Position numbers and translations under genes: made by a program. This document shows positions 15,623 to 23,584 of a stretch of DNA of 64,000 bases, piece by piece (position 1 is the first letter of the stretch; each line of letters opens with the position of its first letter). Under the pieces are notes generated by a model. It ran no database searches. It was not told the DNA's origin and worked only from the letters and a program-made list of their open reading frames with translations. Source of the DNA: an uncultured Prevotella sp. (GTDB lineage: Bacteria; Bacteroidota; Bacteroidia; Bacteroidales; Bacteroidaceae); contig CAJMAO010000002.1 in the NCBI GenBank assembly GCA_905211345.1, positions 16,098-80,097 on the forward strand, given 5' to 3'.

Positions 15623-17190
15623 AGCCAAAGACACCGAGTCAAAAGAAAGCATACGATGCCCTGAACGCACGCCTTGCAAAGTATATGGCGCAAGTTCAGG
15701 GCATATACGATGATATTTGCCTGCGCCTTGCCAATGCGGTAAGCCTGACAGACTACGACGGAGTAGTGGAGTTCCTGTTCAAGAACTACCCCGAACTCGC
15801 GTCGCTCATCGGGCAACTCATGGCCGACTACGCCACGCAGATGAACAGCCTGATTTATTCAGGCACATCTGAAGAATGGAAGCAGAGCAACCTCTTGCAG
15901 GACTTGCTCGTCGAGAAGGCGATGAAAGTGTACGGTTTCGACAAGGGCGGCGACAAGTACAACCACTATTTCCAAACAGACAACGCCGCACTGAAAGCCT
16001 TTCAACAACGCAAGGACCGCGGCCTCAAACTCTCGCAAAAGCTGTGGCGGCAGTCCGAGGAGCTGAAGAAGGAGCTTGAATGCGCCCTGTCCGTGGCCAT
16101 CGAGCGAGGCACGTCTGCCATAACCCTAAGCAAGAGGTTGAGCCAATACCTCGTAGACTTCCCGAAGATGAAGGCTGACTACACCGACAAGTTCGGCCAC
16201 GCCGCCCGTTGTCATGACTGCGAGTACGCCTCGATGCGCCTTGCCCGGAGCGAGATAAACATGGCCTACCGCACTGCGGAGCATCTGCGCTGGCAGCAAT
16301 TCGACTTCATCCTCGGCTTCGACGTGAAGCTGAGCGGACGGCATCCCGCCCCCGACATCTGCGACGACCTCAAAGGCCGCTACCCCAAGGACTTCAAGTT
16401 CACCGGCTGGCACCCGAACTGCATGTGCTACACCGTGCCCGTCGTGATGACAGACGACGAATACATGGCCGACGATGCCACGAAAAAAGTCAAGGACGTG
16501 CCCGACGCATTCAAGCGTTGGGTTCTGAACAACCAAGACAGGATAGCTGAAGCTGAACGCCGTGGAACGCTCCCTTATTTCCTCAAGGACAACAAAGAAC
16601 TATATAAAGGCATTAGCATAAAACGTTCTGTGAAAGAGATAATGCAGAAAGCCAAAGAGTCAGGAGCAGAAGTTCAATCCTTTGCACATAAAGCGGCTTT
16701 AGCCGCCAATGGCATTGTCACGCCTGTAAATTATAAAAGCGAAGCATCCATAACACGTAAAGTCAACACCGAAATGATTTCGCCATACGACATAAAGGAT
16801 GCCGTCAGGACAACAGTAATCGTCCCAGAACAAGGTGTAGAGAAGGCATTGGCTGCACTTTCAGGCAGTCCGTCGTTTGTACGCCTTAAACGCCAACGCC
16901 CTGAAAGTTTCATGGGCTACAGCGGCAACATTGTGAATATCAGGACGTCAAACGGCCTTATAGCAGAAATACAGGTCAACACAGCCAAGATGATTTATGC
17001 AAAGGAAACGCCGGGAAACGCAAAGCGCATCCTCGGAGAAAAACGCTGGAACGAAATTTTCAAGCAAACAGGCATTGAAGGCGGCTTAGGGCACAAATAC
17101 TACGAACAATGGCGATTACTTGACAAAGGAAGCGAGAAAGCGAGAAAAATTGCAGAAAAATCTGAAGAATATTATCGTCACTTCCAATAA
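15619..17190 (+). CDS. MuF-type minor head protein with C-terminal RelA/SpoT-like nucleotide synthetase domain
   Basis: 523 residues. The N-terminal 300 residues are an SPP1 gp7/MuF head morphogenesis domain: RLARSEINMAYRTAEHLRW, then ICDDLKGRYP and HPNCMCYTVPV. From about residue 330 the protein changes to a RelA/SpoT-type fold: SITRKVNTE, YDIKDAVRTTVIV (catalytic Asp region, like DIAGIR), FMGYSGN (like the GYRS substrate tyrosine loop) and LIAEIQVNT..MIYAKE (like the EIQIRT catalytic Glu motif). This is the MuF-polymorphic toxin layout: a capsid-borne protein carrying an enzymatic C-terminus. The product could be (p)ppGpp, (pp)pApp or a pyrophosphorylated tRNA. A matching HD hydrolase lies two genes downstream. 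Confidence 0.8.
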   Translation: MKPKTPSQKKAYDALNARLAKYMAQVQGIYDDICLRLANAVSLTDYDGVVEFLFKNYPELASLIGQLMADYATQMNSLIYSGTSEEWKQSNLLQDLLVEKAMKVYGFDKGGDKYNHYFQTDNAALKAFQQRKDRGLKLSQKLWRQSEELKKELECALSVAIERGTSAITLSKRLSQYLVDFPKMKADYTDKFGHAARCHDCEYASMRLARSEINMAYRTAEHLRWQQFDFILGFDVKLSGRHPAPDICDDLKGRYPKDFKFTGWHPNCMCYTVPVVMTDDEYMADDATKKVKDVPDAFKRWVLNNQDRIAEAERRGTLPYFLKDNKELYKGISIKRSVKEIMQKAKESGAEVQSFAHKAALAANGIVTPVNYKSEASITRKVNTEMISPYDIKDAVRTTVIVPEQGVEKALAALSGSPSFVRLKRQRPESFMGYSGNIVNIRTSNGLIAEIQVNTAKMIYAKETPGNAKRILGEKRWNEIFKQTGIEGGLGHKYYEQWRLLDKGSEKARKIAEKSEEYYRHFQ

Positions 17191-17214
17191 AAATAGTTAC
17201 CTTTACACGCAAAT

Positions 17215-17445
17215 ATGAACCAAAAAACATTAACAGACAAGCTCCGAAAGGGACAAACGATATACCTGCTTGATGATTTTGAAGAAGCCGTTGTGAGGCT
17301 TAAGTTCGGCGGCAACGCCACAACCGCTTTCATCAAACACAAAGGCAGCTGTGAATGTGAAGTGCCACAATCCAATGAAACGGTCTGTGAAATAATACTT
17401 GGAGGCCGTGAAATAACAAAAGCCGAATATGATGCGTACAGATGA
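17215..17445 (+). CDS. Small hypothetical protein between Rel-like and HD genes
   Basis: 76 residues. Hydrophobic strands (QTIYLLDDFEEAVVRLKFGG; TVCEIILGG) surround a Cys pair (CECEV), and it ends GREITKAEYDAYR, a tail often seen on small Bacteroidetes phage proteins. No family was recognised. It lies between the MuF-Rel gene and the HD gene, overlapping the latter by 17 bp, so it belongs to the same transcript and could be a third component. Confidence 0.6.
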   Translation: MNQKTLTDKLRKGQTIYLLDDFEEAVVRLKFGGNATTAFIKHKGSCECEVPQSNETVCEIILGGREITKAEYDAYR

Positions 17446-17869
17446 ACAACTTGAAGCCCTTGCTTTGGAAATAGCCACCAATGCACACAAAGGACAGACT
17501 GACAAGGCCGGGAAGCCCTACATACTTCACCCAATACGAGTGGCAGAAAAATGTAATACCGCGAACGAGCGAATAGTAGCCCTACTGCATGACACCATCG
17601 AGGATACCTGCATAACCGCTGATTATCTCTCGTCACAAGGCTTCCCAGGGAACATCGTCAATGCCGTATTGTCTGTCACGCGCAACGACTGTGAGAGTTA
17701 CGACGACTTCATCAGGCGCAGCGCATTAAACCCTATCGGGCGCAAAGTAAAGATACATGACTTGGAGGACAACCTCGATATAAAACGTCTGCCTGAAATT
17801 ACAGATAACGACTTGCCGAGGATTAACAGATACTTGAAGGCATACAGGTATCTTTGCTCGCTTTATTAA
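17429..17869 (+). CDS. HD-domain alarmone hydrolase, Mesh1/SpoT-like; candidate antitoxin
   Basis: 146 residues (starts at 17429 or 17432), the length of a single-domain small alarmone hydrolase. The order of motifs is that of RelA/SpoT hydrolases: AHKGQTDKAGKPYILHPIRVA, LLHDTIEDT (metal-binding His-Asp and Glu-Asp), SVTRND, and VKIHDLEDNLD (distal Asp and Asn). It should remove pyrophosphate from (p)ppGpp-type products in the cytoplasm. It follows the MuF-Rel gene in the same operon and is closed by a strong terminator, an arrangement that matches toxSAS toxin with SAH antitoxin pairs. Confidence 0.85.
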   Translation: MMRTDEQLEALALEIATNAHKGQTDKAGKPYILHPIRVAEKCNTANERIVALLHDTIEDTCITADYLSSQGFPGNIVNAVLSVTRNDCESYDDFIRRSALNPIGRKVKIHDLEDNLDIKRLPEITDNDLPRINRYLKAYRYLCSLY

Positions 17870-17900
17870 TGGAAAATCCACATCTTTATTCCAACGTTTC

Positions 17901-17937
17901 AAAAAAAAGAGGATGCCGGCTGCATCCTCTTTTTTTG
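17901..17937. terminator. Strong intrinsic terminator after the HD gene
   Basis: AAAAAAAAGAGGATG and CATCCTCTTTTTTT form a long stem around a CCGGCTG-type loop and end in a T-run. It closes the portal-MuF-HD operon. Confidence 0.9.
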
Positions 17938-18017
17938 TTTATGGAAGTCTTTGCATACATTCAAATGTTAGCAAACGTTGCACCTCTTGTTTTAATAGTT
18001 AATCATAGATAACTTGC

Positions 18018-18069
18018 TGATATTCAATGTTTTAACGTTTTGGAATATCAATATTTATAATTATCTTTG
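18018..18069 (+). promoter_or_regulatory. Class II promoter C with 33-bp operator
   Basis: TGATATTC...TTTTAACGTTTT...ATATCA (18018-18050) and TATCTTTG (18062-18069), 11 nt apart, as in the two long repeats. Here only about the last 120 bp resemble copies A and B. It drives the Rha module. Confidence 0.75.
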
Positions 18070-18119
18070 CAATACAAAAATAAATCAATAACCAATTAAA
18101 CAATAGGAGGACAATAACA

Positions 18120-18386
18120 ATGAAACATTACAAAGTAACTTCTAAATCGGAACTCAAAAACATATTCAGCGGCTTCCCTTACAATTTTTACAGGAACGCT
18201 GACGCTTCAATAGACAACGCCGTAGACGTATCTTCAAAGGATTTATGGGACGGCCAGCACTGGGTGAAACATTTTGAGGTGCTCACATGGGAAGGCAAGC
18301 CTTATATCAGCAATGAGATACTTACCTACCACAAGACTAAAGAAGAGGCGTGTGAAAGAGTTGCCGAAATATTGAACCTCAACTAA
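18120..18386 (+). CDS. Small protein, first gene of class II operon C
   Basis: 88 residues, MKHYKVTSKSELKN..., ending CERVAEILNLN. The start MKxxKVT and a C-terminus of the type VAxxLNxx are shared with the 80-residue protein at 47151, which sits in the same place behind promoter B, so the two may be distant paralogues. Function unknown. Confidence 0.6.
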   Translation: MKHYKVTSKSELKNIFSGFPYNFYRNADASIDNAVDVSSKDLWDGQHWVKHFEVLTWEGKPYISNEILTYHKTKEEACERVAEILNLN

Positions 18387-18440
18387 GACAAGAACACTAA
18401 GGGCAATGAATTTTAATCAAACATACAGGAGAAATGATTT

Positions 18441-18986
18441 ATGGAAAAAGCAAATGATTTGACAATCGTCCGCAACGGCGGCATGACATCGCTTGAAATA
18501 GCTGAAGTTACAGGAAAGCAACATTTCAATGTCATGCGAGACATTCGCAACCTGTTAGACCAAGGTGTATCACAATTCAATTTTGAGTTATCATCCTACA
18601 AGCAACCACAACCGAACGGAGGCTACAAGGACGTACCCTGCTATAACCTCACACCCAAAGGCTGCCTTATTCTCGCATCAGGCTATGACGCATTATTAAG
18701 GGAGAAAATCATAAACAGACTTGAGGAACTTGAAGTGGAGAAGCGCACTAATTACCGTCTGCCCAAGCCCGACGACGGCTTCATGAGCGTGCTTGCCAGC
18801 ATCCCCGACAGGAACTCCGCCGTGTACCACGGCATTCTCGACAACCAAGTGCTGCGTCTCTCGCTTCACGCATACAGCAGCGTTGACGAGCTGCTGAAAA
18901 TAATTGACAATGCCGTGTCAGAACTTGCTGACATACGCAAGGAGGCCGTGAAAATCAAGGACACTATCGGCGACATCTTATTTTAG
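18441..18986 (+). CDS. rha: Rha family phage regulatory protein
   Basis: 181 residues. The Rha domain covers about 10-100: MTSLEIAEVTGKQHFNVMRDIRNL, PCYNLTPKGCLILASGYDALLREKIINRLEELE. Rha proteins are phage antirepressor-like regulators whose DNA-binding domain resembles the KilA-N/ANT group. The C-terminal part is an unassigned helical domain ending DTIGDILF. It is followed by a small gene and a 15-copy repeat array, an order repeated at 43-44.7 kb. Confidence 0.85.
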   Translation: MEKANDLTIVRNGGMTSLEIAEVTGKQHFNVMRDIRNLLDQGVSQFNFELSSYKQPQPNGGYKDVPCYNLTPKGCLILASGYDALLREKIINRLEELEVEKRTNYRLPKPDDGFMSVLASIPDRNSAVYHGILDNQVLRLSLHAYSSVDELLKIIDNAVSELADIRKEAVKIKDTIGDILF

Positions 18987-19011
18987 TAAACTATCTTAAA
19001 ATCAATACATT

Positions 19012-19335
19012 ATGAAGTTCCAAGACATAGATTTAATCAAATACGCCGGTGACAAGGCGCGTGACAGATACGAGTATATGAACGACGAGGAAATAATGAA
19101 AGACCTGCTTGACAGCCTCAAAGACCTGTTGATGACCATAAAGACAGGCTACGACAACGAGGCCATTTCGCGCGTCCTGTCTTTCTACCTCCTAAACAGC
19201 CCTGACATGAAAAACGAGAAAAACAGGGTTGTATCCGCATTCGGGCAAGTGCAAAACACGCTTGACGCTGTTGTTCGCAATTCCGAAAACCTCTCGCTCG
19301 TCTGCAATGTCGTAGACAACCTCCTGGACGAGTGA
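19012..19335 (+). CDS. Small conserved protein paired with Rha (paralogue of 43982-44305)
   Basis: 107 residues, MKFQDIDL...ERYEYMNDEEI-like start, with a shared core (LSFYLLNS; AFGQVQNTLDA). It is clearly homologous to the 107-residue protein at 43982. Acidic and helical, no known domain. In both places it is the gene right after a Rha/KilA-N protein and right before a CGWCCAAS array, suggesting a functional unit. Confidence 0.7.
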   Translation: MKFQDIDLIKYAGDKARDRYEYMNDEEIMKDLLDSLKDLLMTIKTGYDNEAISRVLSFYLLNSPDMKNEKNRVVSAFGQVQNTLDAVVRNSENLSLVCNVVDNLLDE

Positions 19336-19425
19336 GGTTATTGTTTATTTTTGTGTTCTTTGCCCCTGCCGTCCGTGAGGATAGCAGGGGTTTTCTTTGG
19401 TATATATTCCCCAACTTTCCCTATG

Positions 19426-19865
19426 CGTCCAACAAAACGACCAACAAAGGCTGAAAATCGACCAACAAAACGACCAAGTTCTAACGTCTGTAAATGTTTA
19501 CATATCAACAAATTACACATATCCACATTTCTAAACCGTCCAACAAAACGACCAACAAAGGCTGAAAATCGACCAACAAAACGACCAACCCCTGCCAAGC
19601 AATCGACCAACGCCCTGAAATAAAACGACCAACTTCAAGTGTGCATAAAGCGTTATATATCAACATTTTGCAGACATTATCAAATAAAAACGTCCAAGCC
19701 GCCAATAAAAACCGTCCAAGAAACCGTCCAAGACGATAAGAAAACTTTTATATCAATAATGTGCCAAACGTCCAAGTAAGTGCTTTGTTTTATTCATACG
19801 TAAAATGTTACATATCAACAGTTTATGCCTATTTTATTTTTACGTCGTCAAGAAAACCGTCCAAC
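19426..19865 (+). repeat. Array of 15 CGWCCAAS iterons (array 1)
   Basis: Fifteen exact copies of CGWCCAAS, all on the + strand, counted by hand: four at 19426-19478, six in 19536-19637, three in 19691-19730, then single copies at 19769 and 19858. The dense parts include a duplicated block around CAACAAAACGACCAAC and AAAGGCTGAAAATCG. The open frame through it encodes only PTKRPTKAENRP-type repeats and is not taken as a gene. Its iteron layout and the adjacent AT-rich DNA suggest a replication origin or a binding platform. Confidence 0.85.
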
Positions 19866-19879
19866 CGCGCGAAAAATCG

Positions 19880-19975
19880 TTGACAGACAAATAAAATAAT
19901 ATATATAGAAGATTAAGATAATATATATTATATAATTATTAGCTATTTGATACGTGCGTGTGCGTGCGCGCGTAA
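19880..19975. other. AT-rich tract with alternating TA and GT/GC runs beside array 1
   Basis: From about 19890 the sequence is almost pure A/T (runs of TATATATA and AATAATATATAT), then a GTGCGTGTGCGTGCGCGCG stretch near 19955-19973. Such a tract next to iterons fits a DNA unwinding element. The region 19336-20144 holds no convincing gene. Confidence 0.5.
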
Positions 19976-20144
19976 GTTTTTGCCGTCCTGACTTTGATTT
20001 GCACCGTCACAAATTTGTGCTTGCATTACAATCCGAATTTGAATTGTAGTAAAAAATTATGCGCCGCCCTGCATATATCCAATTCATGCAAAAGCGGCGC
20101 AATGCTGGTTATTTTTGTTCCTAAGAAGTTTCTACCTCAAAACC

Positions 20145-20459
20145 CTACAACTTATCCTCTCCTGCAATTACATCGGCTCCATGCGAATTTATTTGGCTGC
20201 TTTTGAACATAGTGCCCACTCCTGTAAGCAGCCATTCTGCCGACACGTCGTAGTCTGCCACGAGATACGACAGCCATTCCACCTTTACGAGCCGCTTGTC
20301 AGGCTCTTTGCGCAGGGTGCTTAAATTCCAGCCGTTGATGCTGTATTTTTCAGAAAACGCCCTTACGCTTTTCAGTTTGCGTTGCATCGCCAGCGTGTCA
20401 AGCGCAAGGAAGAAGCGTTTTGTCACCGCGATGCCTTCAGGCGATATGTTAAGTTTCAT
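20145..20459 (-). CDS. Phage repressor-like DNA-binding protein
   Basis: 104 residues. The N-terminal helical segment (RFFLALDTLAMQRKLKSVRAFSEKYSIN) resembles a short HTH region, and the phrase DYDVSAEWLLTGVGTMF is the recurring end of the XRE domain in Bacteroidetes phage repressors. It is encoded just downstream of a second HTH gene on the minus strand, in the likely lysogeny-control locus. Confidence 0.6.
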   Translation of the reverse strand: MKLNISPEGIAVTKRFFLALDTLAMQRKLKSVRAFSEKYSINGWNLSTLRKEPDKRLVKVEWLSYLVADYDVSAEWLLTGVGTMFKSSQINSHGADVIAGEDKL

Positions 20460-20487
20460 GCCCAGTAGTATTTGCCGTCTATGTAGA

Positions 20488-20961
20488 TTAAACAGATTTC
20501 GCCGTCTTTATGCTTGCCGGATTGTCACCGGCCAGTTTCTCGAAGCAGCGTGCAAGATGCTCGTATGCAGTCCTCAACTTGCGCAGTTCCTCGTCTTTCT
20601 GCGCGTTAATCTCCACAAGTCTGTTTATCACATCCATAGCATCAGTCCCTCGTTCCTGACGTTCTGTTACCACTATATCGGTACCAGCTGCATAATCCAG
20701 CATCTCGCCCTCTCCTGTTATCAGCCATTCAAGCCTGTACATTGGTTTGGCTTTGTGTATTATGTTTGCCAACCGTGGCGATATTGTCTTTGTCTTGCCG
20801 CGTAGTACATCATACAACGATTGGGTTTGGTTTTTTACAGAACCCTTCAGTCCTATTTCCTCTGCCAGCTTTGAAGTGTTTATATTTTCGCGTTCAAGGA
20901 TTGCATTGATTACTTTCTGCCCCATAGTAGGCTCTTTTTTCTCGTCCCCTGTTCCTTCCAT
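20488..20961 (-). CDS. Candidate prophage repressor (XRE-type HTH with coiled coil)
   Basis: 157 residues (or 145 from the Met at 20925). HTH: MGQKVINAILERENINTSKLAEEIG, SLYDVLRGKTKTISPRLANII, then YRLEWLITGEGEML. The C-terminal half is a coiled coil (EINAQKDEELRKLRTAYEHLARCFEKL) suited for oligomerisation. It is divergently transcribed from a Cro-like gene across a palindromic region with back-to-back -7 boxes, the typical immunity switch. Confidence 0.75.
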   Translation of the reverse strand: MEGTGDEKKEPTMGQKVINAILERENINTSKLAEEIGLKGSVKNQTQSLYDVLRGKTKTISPRLANIIHKAKPMYRLEWLITGEGEMLDYAAGTDIVVTERQERGTDAMDVINRLVEINAQKDEELRKLRTAYEHLARCFEKLAGDNPASIKTAKSV

Positions 20962-20978
20962 GATAAATTAAGTTAAAG

Positions 20979-21033
20979 CAAAGATATTTCTTATTATTCT
21001 ATGTAGATTATTAAGAAAATATCTATATCTTTG
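20979..21033. promoter_or_regulatory. Divergent promoters and operator of the immunity switch
   Basis: The minus-strand -7 box TATCTTTG is at 20986-20979, and the plus-strand box TATCTTTG at 21026-21033. Between and overlapping them, AGATATTT-CTTATTATTCTA and its near-complement TAGATTATTAAG-AAAATATCT form a roughly 42-bp imperfect palindrome. A dimeric repressor bound here would cover both promoters. Confidence 0.7.
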
Positions 21034-21072
21034 CATTGTTAATACTTTTATTGCATTGCAAATATAACAAAA

Positions 21073-21321
21073 ATGATTTGTATGACAAATAAGAAACACG
21101 AAGAAAGCCGTAAAATGACCCTCAAGGACTATTACGACAGCCTACCCAAGGCATCGTGCCCCAAGTCCGATTTCATCATGTCGGTTGCTAATGAATGCGG
21201 AGTTACGTACAACACAGTTGGCAACTGGATACGTGGCACTGCCAAACCGACAAAAGAGCATTACGTTGAAGTCCTGTCTAAGCATACCGGCATACCGAAG
21301 GAGGAGCTATGGAAGCTGTAG
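21073..21321 (+). CDS. Cro/CI-like small HTH protein
   Basis: 82 residues. HTH pattern DFIMSVANECGVTYNTVGNWIRGTAKPTKEHYVEVLSKHTGIP. It is divergent from the repressor and first in the rightward transcript, so a Cro-like or early activator role is likely. It overlaps the LuxR-type gene by 13 bp. Confidence 0.65.
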   Translation: MICMTNKKHEESRKMTLKDYYDSLPKASCPKSDFIMSVANECGVTYNTVGNWIRGTAKPTKEHYVEVLSKHTGIPKEELWKL

Positions 21322-21860
21322 AGTTTTACACGCTCGACGACGAGCTTTGGTATCGCACCGCTGAAGGAACCAATGCGAGGCTTACGGAAAACGACACTGA
21401 ACTCATACAGGAGTTGCTGCTTGACATTAGTGAACGTTACCCTGAAGCGTACAAGGCTTTGCTGAAAGAATACCAAAAGAGTGCCGCCAACGTAAGGTAT
21501 TACCAGTTCCTGATGGTGCGCAGGTTCTGCAAGTGCAACTTCGGCAAGTTCGATACGGCAAAGACAGACGTTTGCGGAAACTTCAACTTCGAGAAGGTTG
21601 ATTGCCCGTTGCGTGGAGAATGCAAGTACGAAGATGTAATCTGCAACCCCAAGTTCAACGCGAAATTGTCAGTAGCCGAATTAAGGGTAATGAAGCTCGT
21701 TTATGAAGGACTTGGCAAGGATGAAATATCCGAACGCCTTTTCATATCGCCAAACACGATTAAGAACCACGTCAGGAGCGTCTACGCCAAACTCGGCATC
21801 CACGAGAAAAGCGAATTTGTGAAATACGTGAAAGAAAACGATTTATTCAACAACATTTAA
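21309..21860 (+). CDS. LuxR-type transcription regulator with Cys-rich middle
   Basis: 183 residues. The C-terminal GerE/LuxR HTH (about 118-180) reads LSVAELRVMKLVYEGLGKDEISERLFISPNTIKNHVRSVYAKLGI. The middle holds seven cysteines (CKC, DVC, DCPLRGEC, VIC) that may bind a metal or iron-sulfur cluster. There is no response-regulator receiver domain. It sits between the immunity switch and the recombination genes and may activate the early operon. Confidence 0.8.
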   Translation: MEAVEFYTLDDELWYRTAEGTNARLTENDTELIQELLLDISERYPEAYKALLKEYQKSAANVRYYQFLMVRRFCKCNFGKFDTAKTDVCGNFNFEKVDCPLRGECKYEDVICNPKFNAKLSVAELRVMKLVYEGLGKDEISERLFISPNTIKNHVRSVYAKLGIHEKSEFVKYVKENDLFNNI

Positions 21861-21872
21861 ACACTAAGAGCA

Positions 21873-22826
21873 ATGAGTCTGATTAAGAAAAGTAATGAAA
21901 TCAAGGTCGTAAAGAACATCAAGATTATGATTTACGGCCAAGCAGGAATGGGTAAGAGTACGCTTGCGTTATCCGCACCGAGACCGCTTTTGCTTGACTT
22001 CGACAACGGTGTCAAGCGTGTGAACACAAACCATTTGGGTGACCAGGTAGGTATAGTCCAAGTTGAAAGTTGGAACGACATCCTCTATCTGCTAAGCTCT
22101 CCTAATGAACTCAACGACTTTGACTCAATAGTCGTTGACACCATTGGAAAGATGATGGATTACATCATCGCCTACCGTTGCAATGGATACCAGCCGAGAA
22201 TACAGGACTGGGGGGCTATAAACAACGATTTCAAGTGGTTCACCAACGCTTTGTCGAGCCTTAACAAAAACGTGATATTCGTAGCCCACAGGGACACGAG
22301 AAAGGAAGGCGAGGAAACTGTTTTCATCCCTGCGCTTAGGGAGAAGAACTACAACTCCATCGTCACGGAACTCGACTTGTTGGGTTATCTCGAAATGAAG
22401 AACGAAAACGGATTGCAGAAAAGGACAATCACCTTCGACCCCACCAGCAGGAACGACGGCAAGAACACCTGCCAACTGCCAGGCATCATGAACATCCCGA
22501 CCATACTTGACCGCAACGGCAACGTAACAGCCGCTAACGATTTCATCGAGAAGCAAATCATCGCAAAGTACAACGCCATGATAGCAGTCAAGGAAAAGAA
22601 GATAGCTGAATACAACGAAGTCCTATCGCAACTCAAAGACAACATCGCGCTTATCTGCGACGCCCAGTCGGCCAATATGTTTGTCAAGGATAACATCAAG
22701 GAATACGCCAAGCACGGCAGTTCCATTGTGTTGCAGGCAAGGGACTTGTTCGGCAAGAAGGTGAAGGAACTTAAACTTGTCTACAATAAGGAAACTAAGG
22801 AATACGAAGACCCGGAGGCCGCATGA
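21873..22826 (+). CDS. Sak4-like RecA-fold ATPase (phage recombinase-associated)
   Basis: 317 residues. Walker A is in IYGQAGMGKSTLAL and Walker B in FDSIVVDTIGKMMD; IFVAHRDTR and the following ELDLLGYLEM fit the AAA_24/Sak4 single-strand annealing ATPase family. A helical C-terminal extension follows. It opens the + strand recombination operon, overlapping the exonuclease gene by 4 bp, and probably works with it and the SSB-like protein in phage DNA recombination. Confidence 0.85.
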   Translation: MSLIKKSNEIKVVKNIKIMIYGQAGMGKSTLALSAPRPLLLDFDNGVKRVNTNHLGDQVGIVQVESWNDILYLLSSPNELNDFDSIVVDTIGKMMDYIIAYRCNGYQPRIQDWGAINNDFKWFTNALSSLNKNVIFVAHRDTRKEGEETVFIPALREKNYNSIVTELDLLGYLEMKNENGLQKRTITFDPTSRNDGKNTCQLPGIMNIPTILDRNGNVTAANDFIEKQIIAKYNAMIAVKEKKIAEYNEVLSQLKDNIALICDAQSANMFVKDNIKEYAKHGSSIVLQARDLFGKKVKELKLVYNKETKEYEDPEAA

Positions 22827-23584
22827 ACAATGTAAATTACAGGATTTATCCTACGTTGCTCGACGGCTACCAAGACTTGCTCGACAGCGACATCATCTAC
22901 GAGAGATATTGGGGGTATTCTGAAAATCCCCCTCTCTCGCTGGATGAGTTCAGGGAAAAGCAGTTCCAAGGATTGATAGACAAAATCAACCGCGTACCGT
23001 TCGAGAGCGAAGCCGCGTCAAAAGGCACTGCGTTCAACGAGGTTATAGACTGCATGGTTCAACATAGGAACTCAAAGAATGTAAGTGTCAAGAGAGTAAA
23101 AGACGAGTACGGCAAAGTTTTAGGACTTAACGCCACGCTCAACGGAAGCACGTTTTATTTCCCCATGTCGCTTGTCCGTGAGGTTGCTGGATATTACAAG
23201 GGAGCGTTGGCTCAGCAATACGTACAGGCCATCCTGCCTACCGTTTTCGGAGACGTGCTGCTTTACGGATATATAGATTACGTGATGCCGTTCTGCACCC
23301 ACGACTTGAAAACCACCGGCAAGTATTATGTAGGCAAGTTCAAGGACCACTGGCAGCACCGTGTCTATCCTTACGCCTTGCTCAAGAACGGATGCGACGT
23401 GCCTGACTTCGAGTACAACATCGTCGAGTTAGGCAAGACGTTGTATAACACTTATACCGAGAGTTACTCTTTCGTCAAGGAGCGCGACATCCCATTGCTT
23501 ACCCGGCATTGCGAGGACTTCATAAGGTTCTTGAATGATAACAGGAGTTTGATAACCGATAAAAAGATATTCAACTTACAATGA
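22823..23584 (+). CDS. PD-(D/E)XK exonuclease, RecB/Cas4-like
   Basis: 253 residues. The nuclease core motif is seen as GYIDYVMPFCTHDLKTTGKYY (the DxK of motif II/III), followed by HWQHRVYPYALLKNG (the Q and Y motif of RecB-like nucleases). An acidic N-terminal region contains KGTAFNEVIDCMV. It likely produces 3' single strands for the Sak4-like ATPase. It overlaps both neighbours by 4 bp. Confidence 0.8.
   Translation: MNNVNYRIYPTLLDGYQDLLDSDIIYERYWGYSENPPLSLDEFREKQFQGLIDKINRVPFESEAASKGTAFNEVIDCMVQHRNSKNVSVKRVKDEYGKVLGLNATLNGSTFYFPMSLVREVAGYYKGALAQQYVQAILPTVFGDVLLYGYIDYVMPFCTHDLKTTGKYYVGKFKDHWQHRVYPYALLKNGCDVPDFEYNIVELGKTLYNTYTESYSFVKERDIPLLTRHCEDFIRFLNDNRSLITDKKIFNLQ

Noticed and set aside
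16600..17190. ADP-ribosyltransferase or nuclease identity for the MuF C-terminus
   Set aside because: No R-S-E triad or HNH/His-rich nuclease motif; the order DIKDAVR, GYSGN, EIQVNT fits the RelA/SpoT synthetase better, and the adjacent HD hydrolase agrees.
19351..19623. ORF of 90 codons through repeat array 1 (PTKRPTKAENRP repeats)
   Set aside because: The repeats are conserved as DNA words in several frames and spacings and continue beyond the frame; the frame is an effect of the array.
19426..19865. CRISPR array
   Set aside because: Repeats are 8 bp, irregularly spaced and without unique spacers of constant length; no cas genes nearby.
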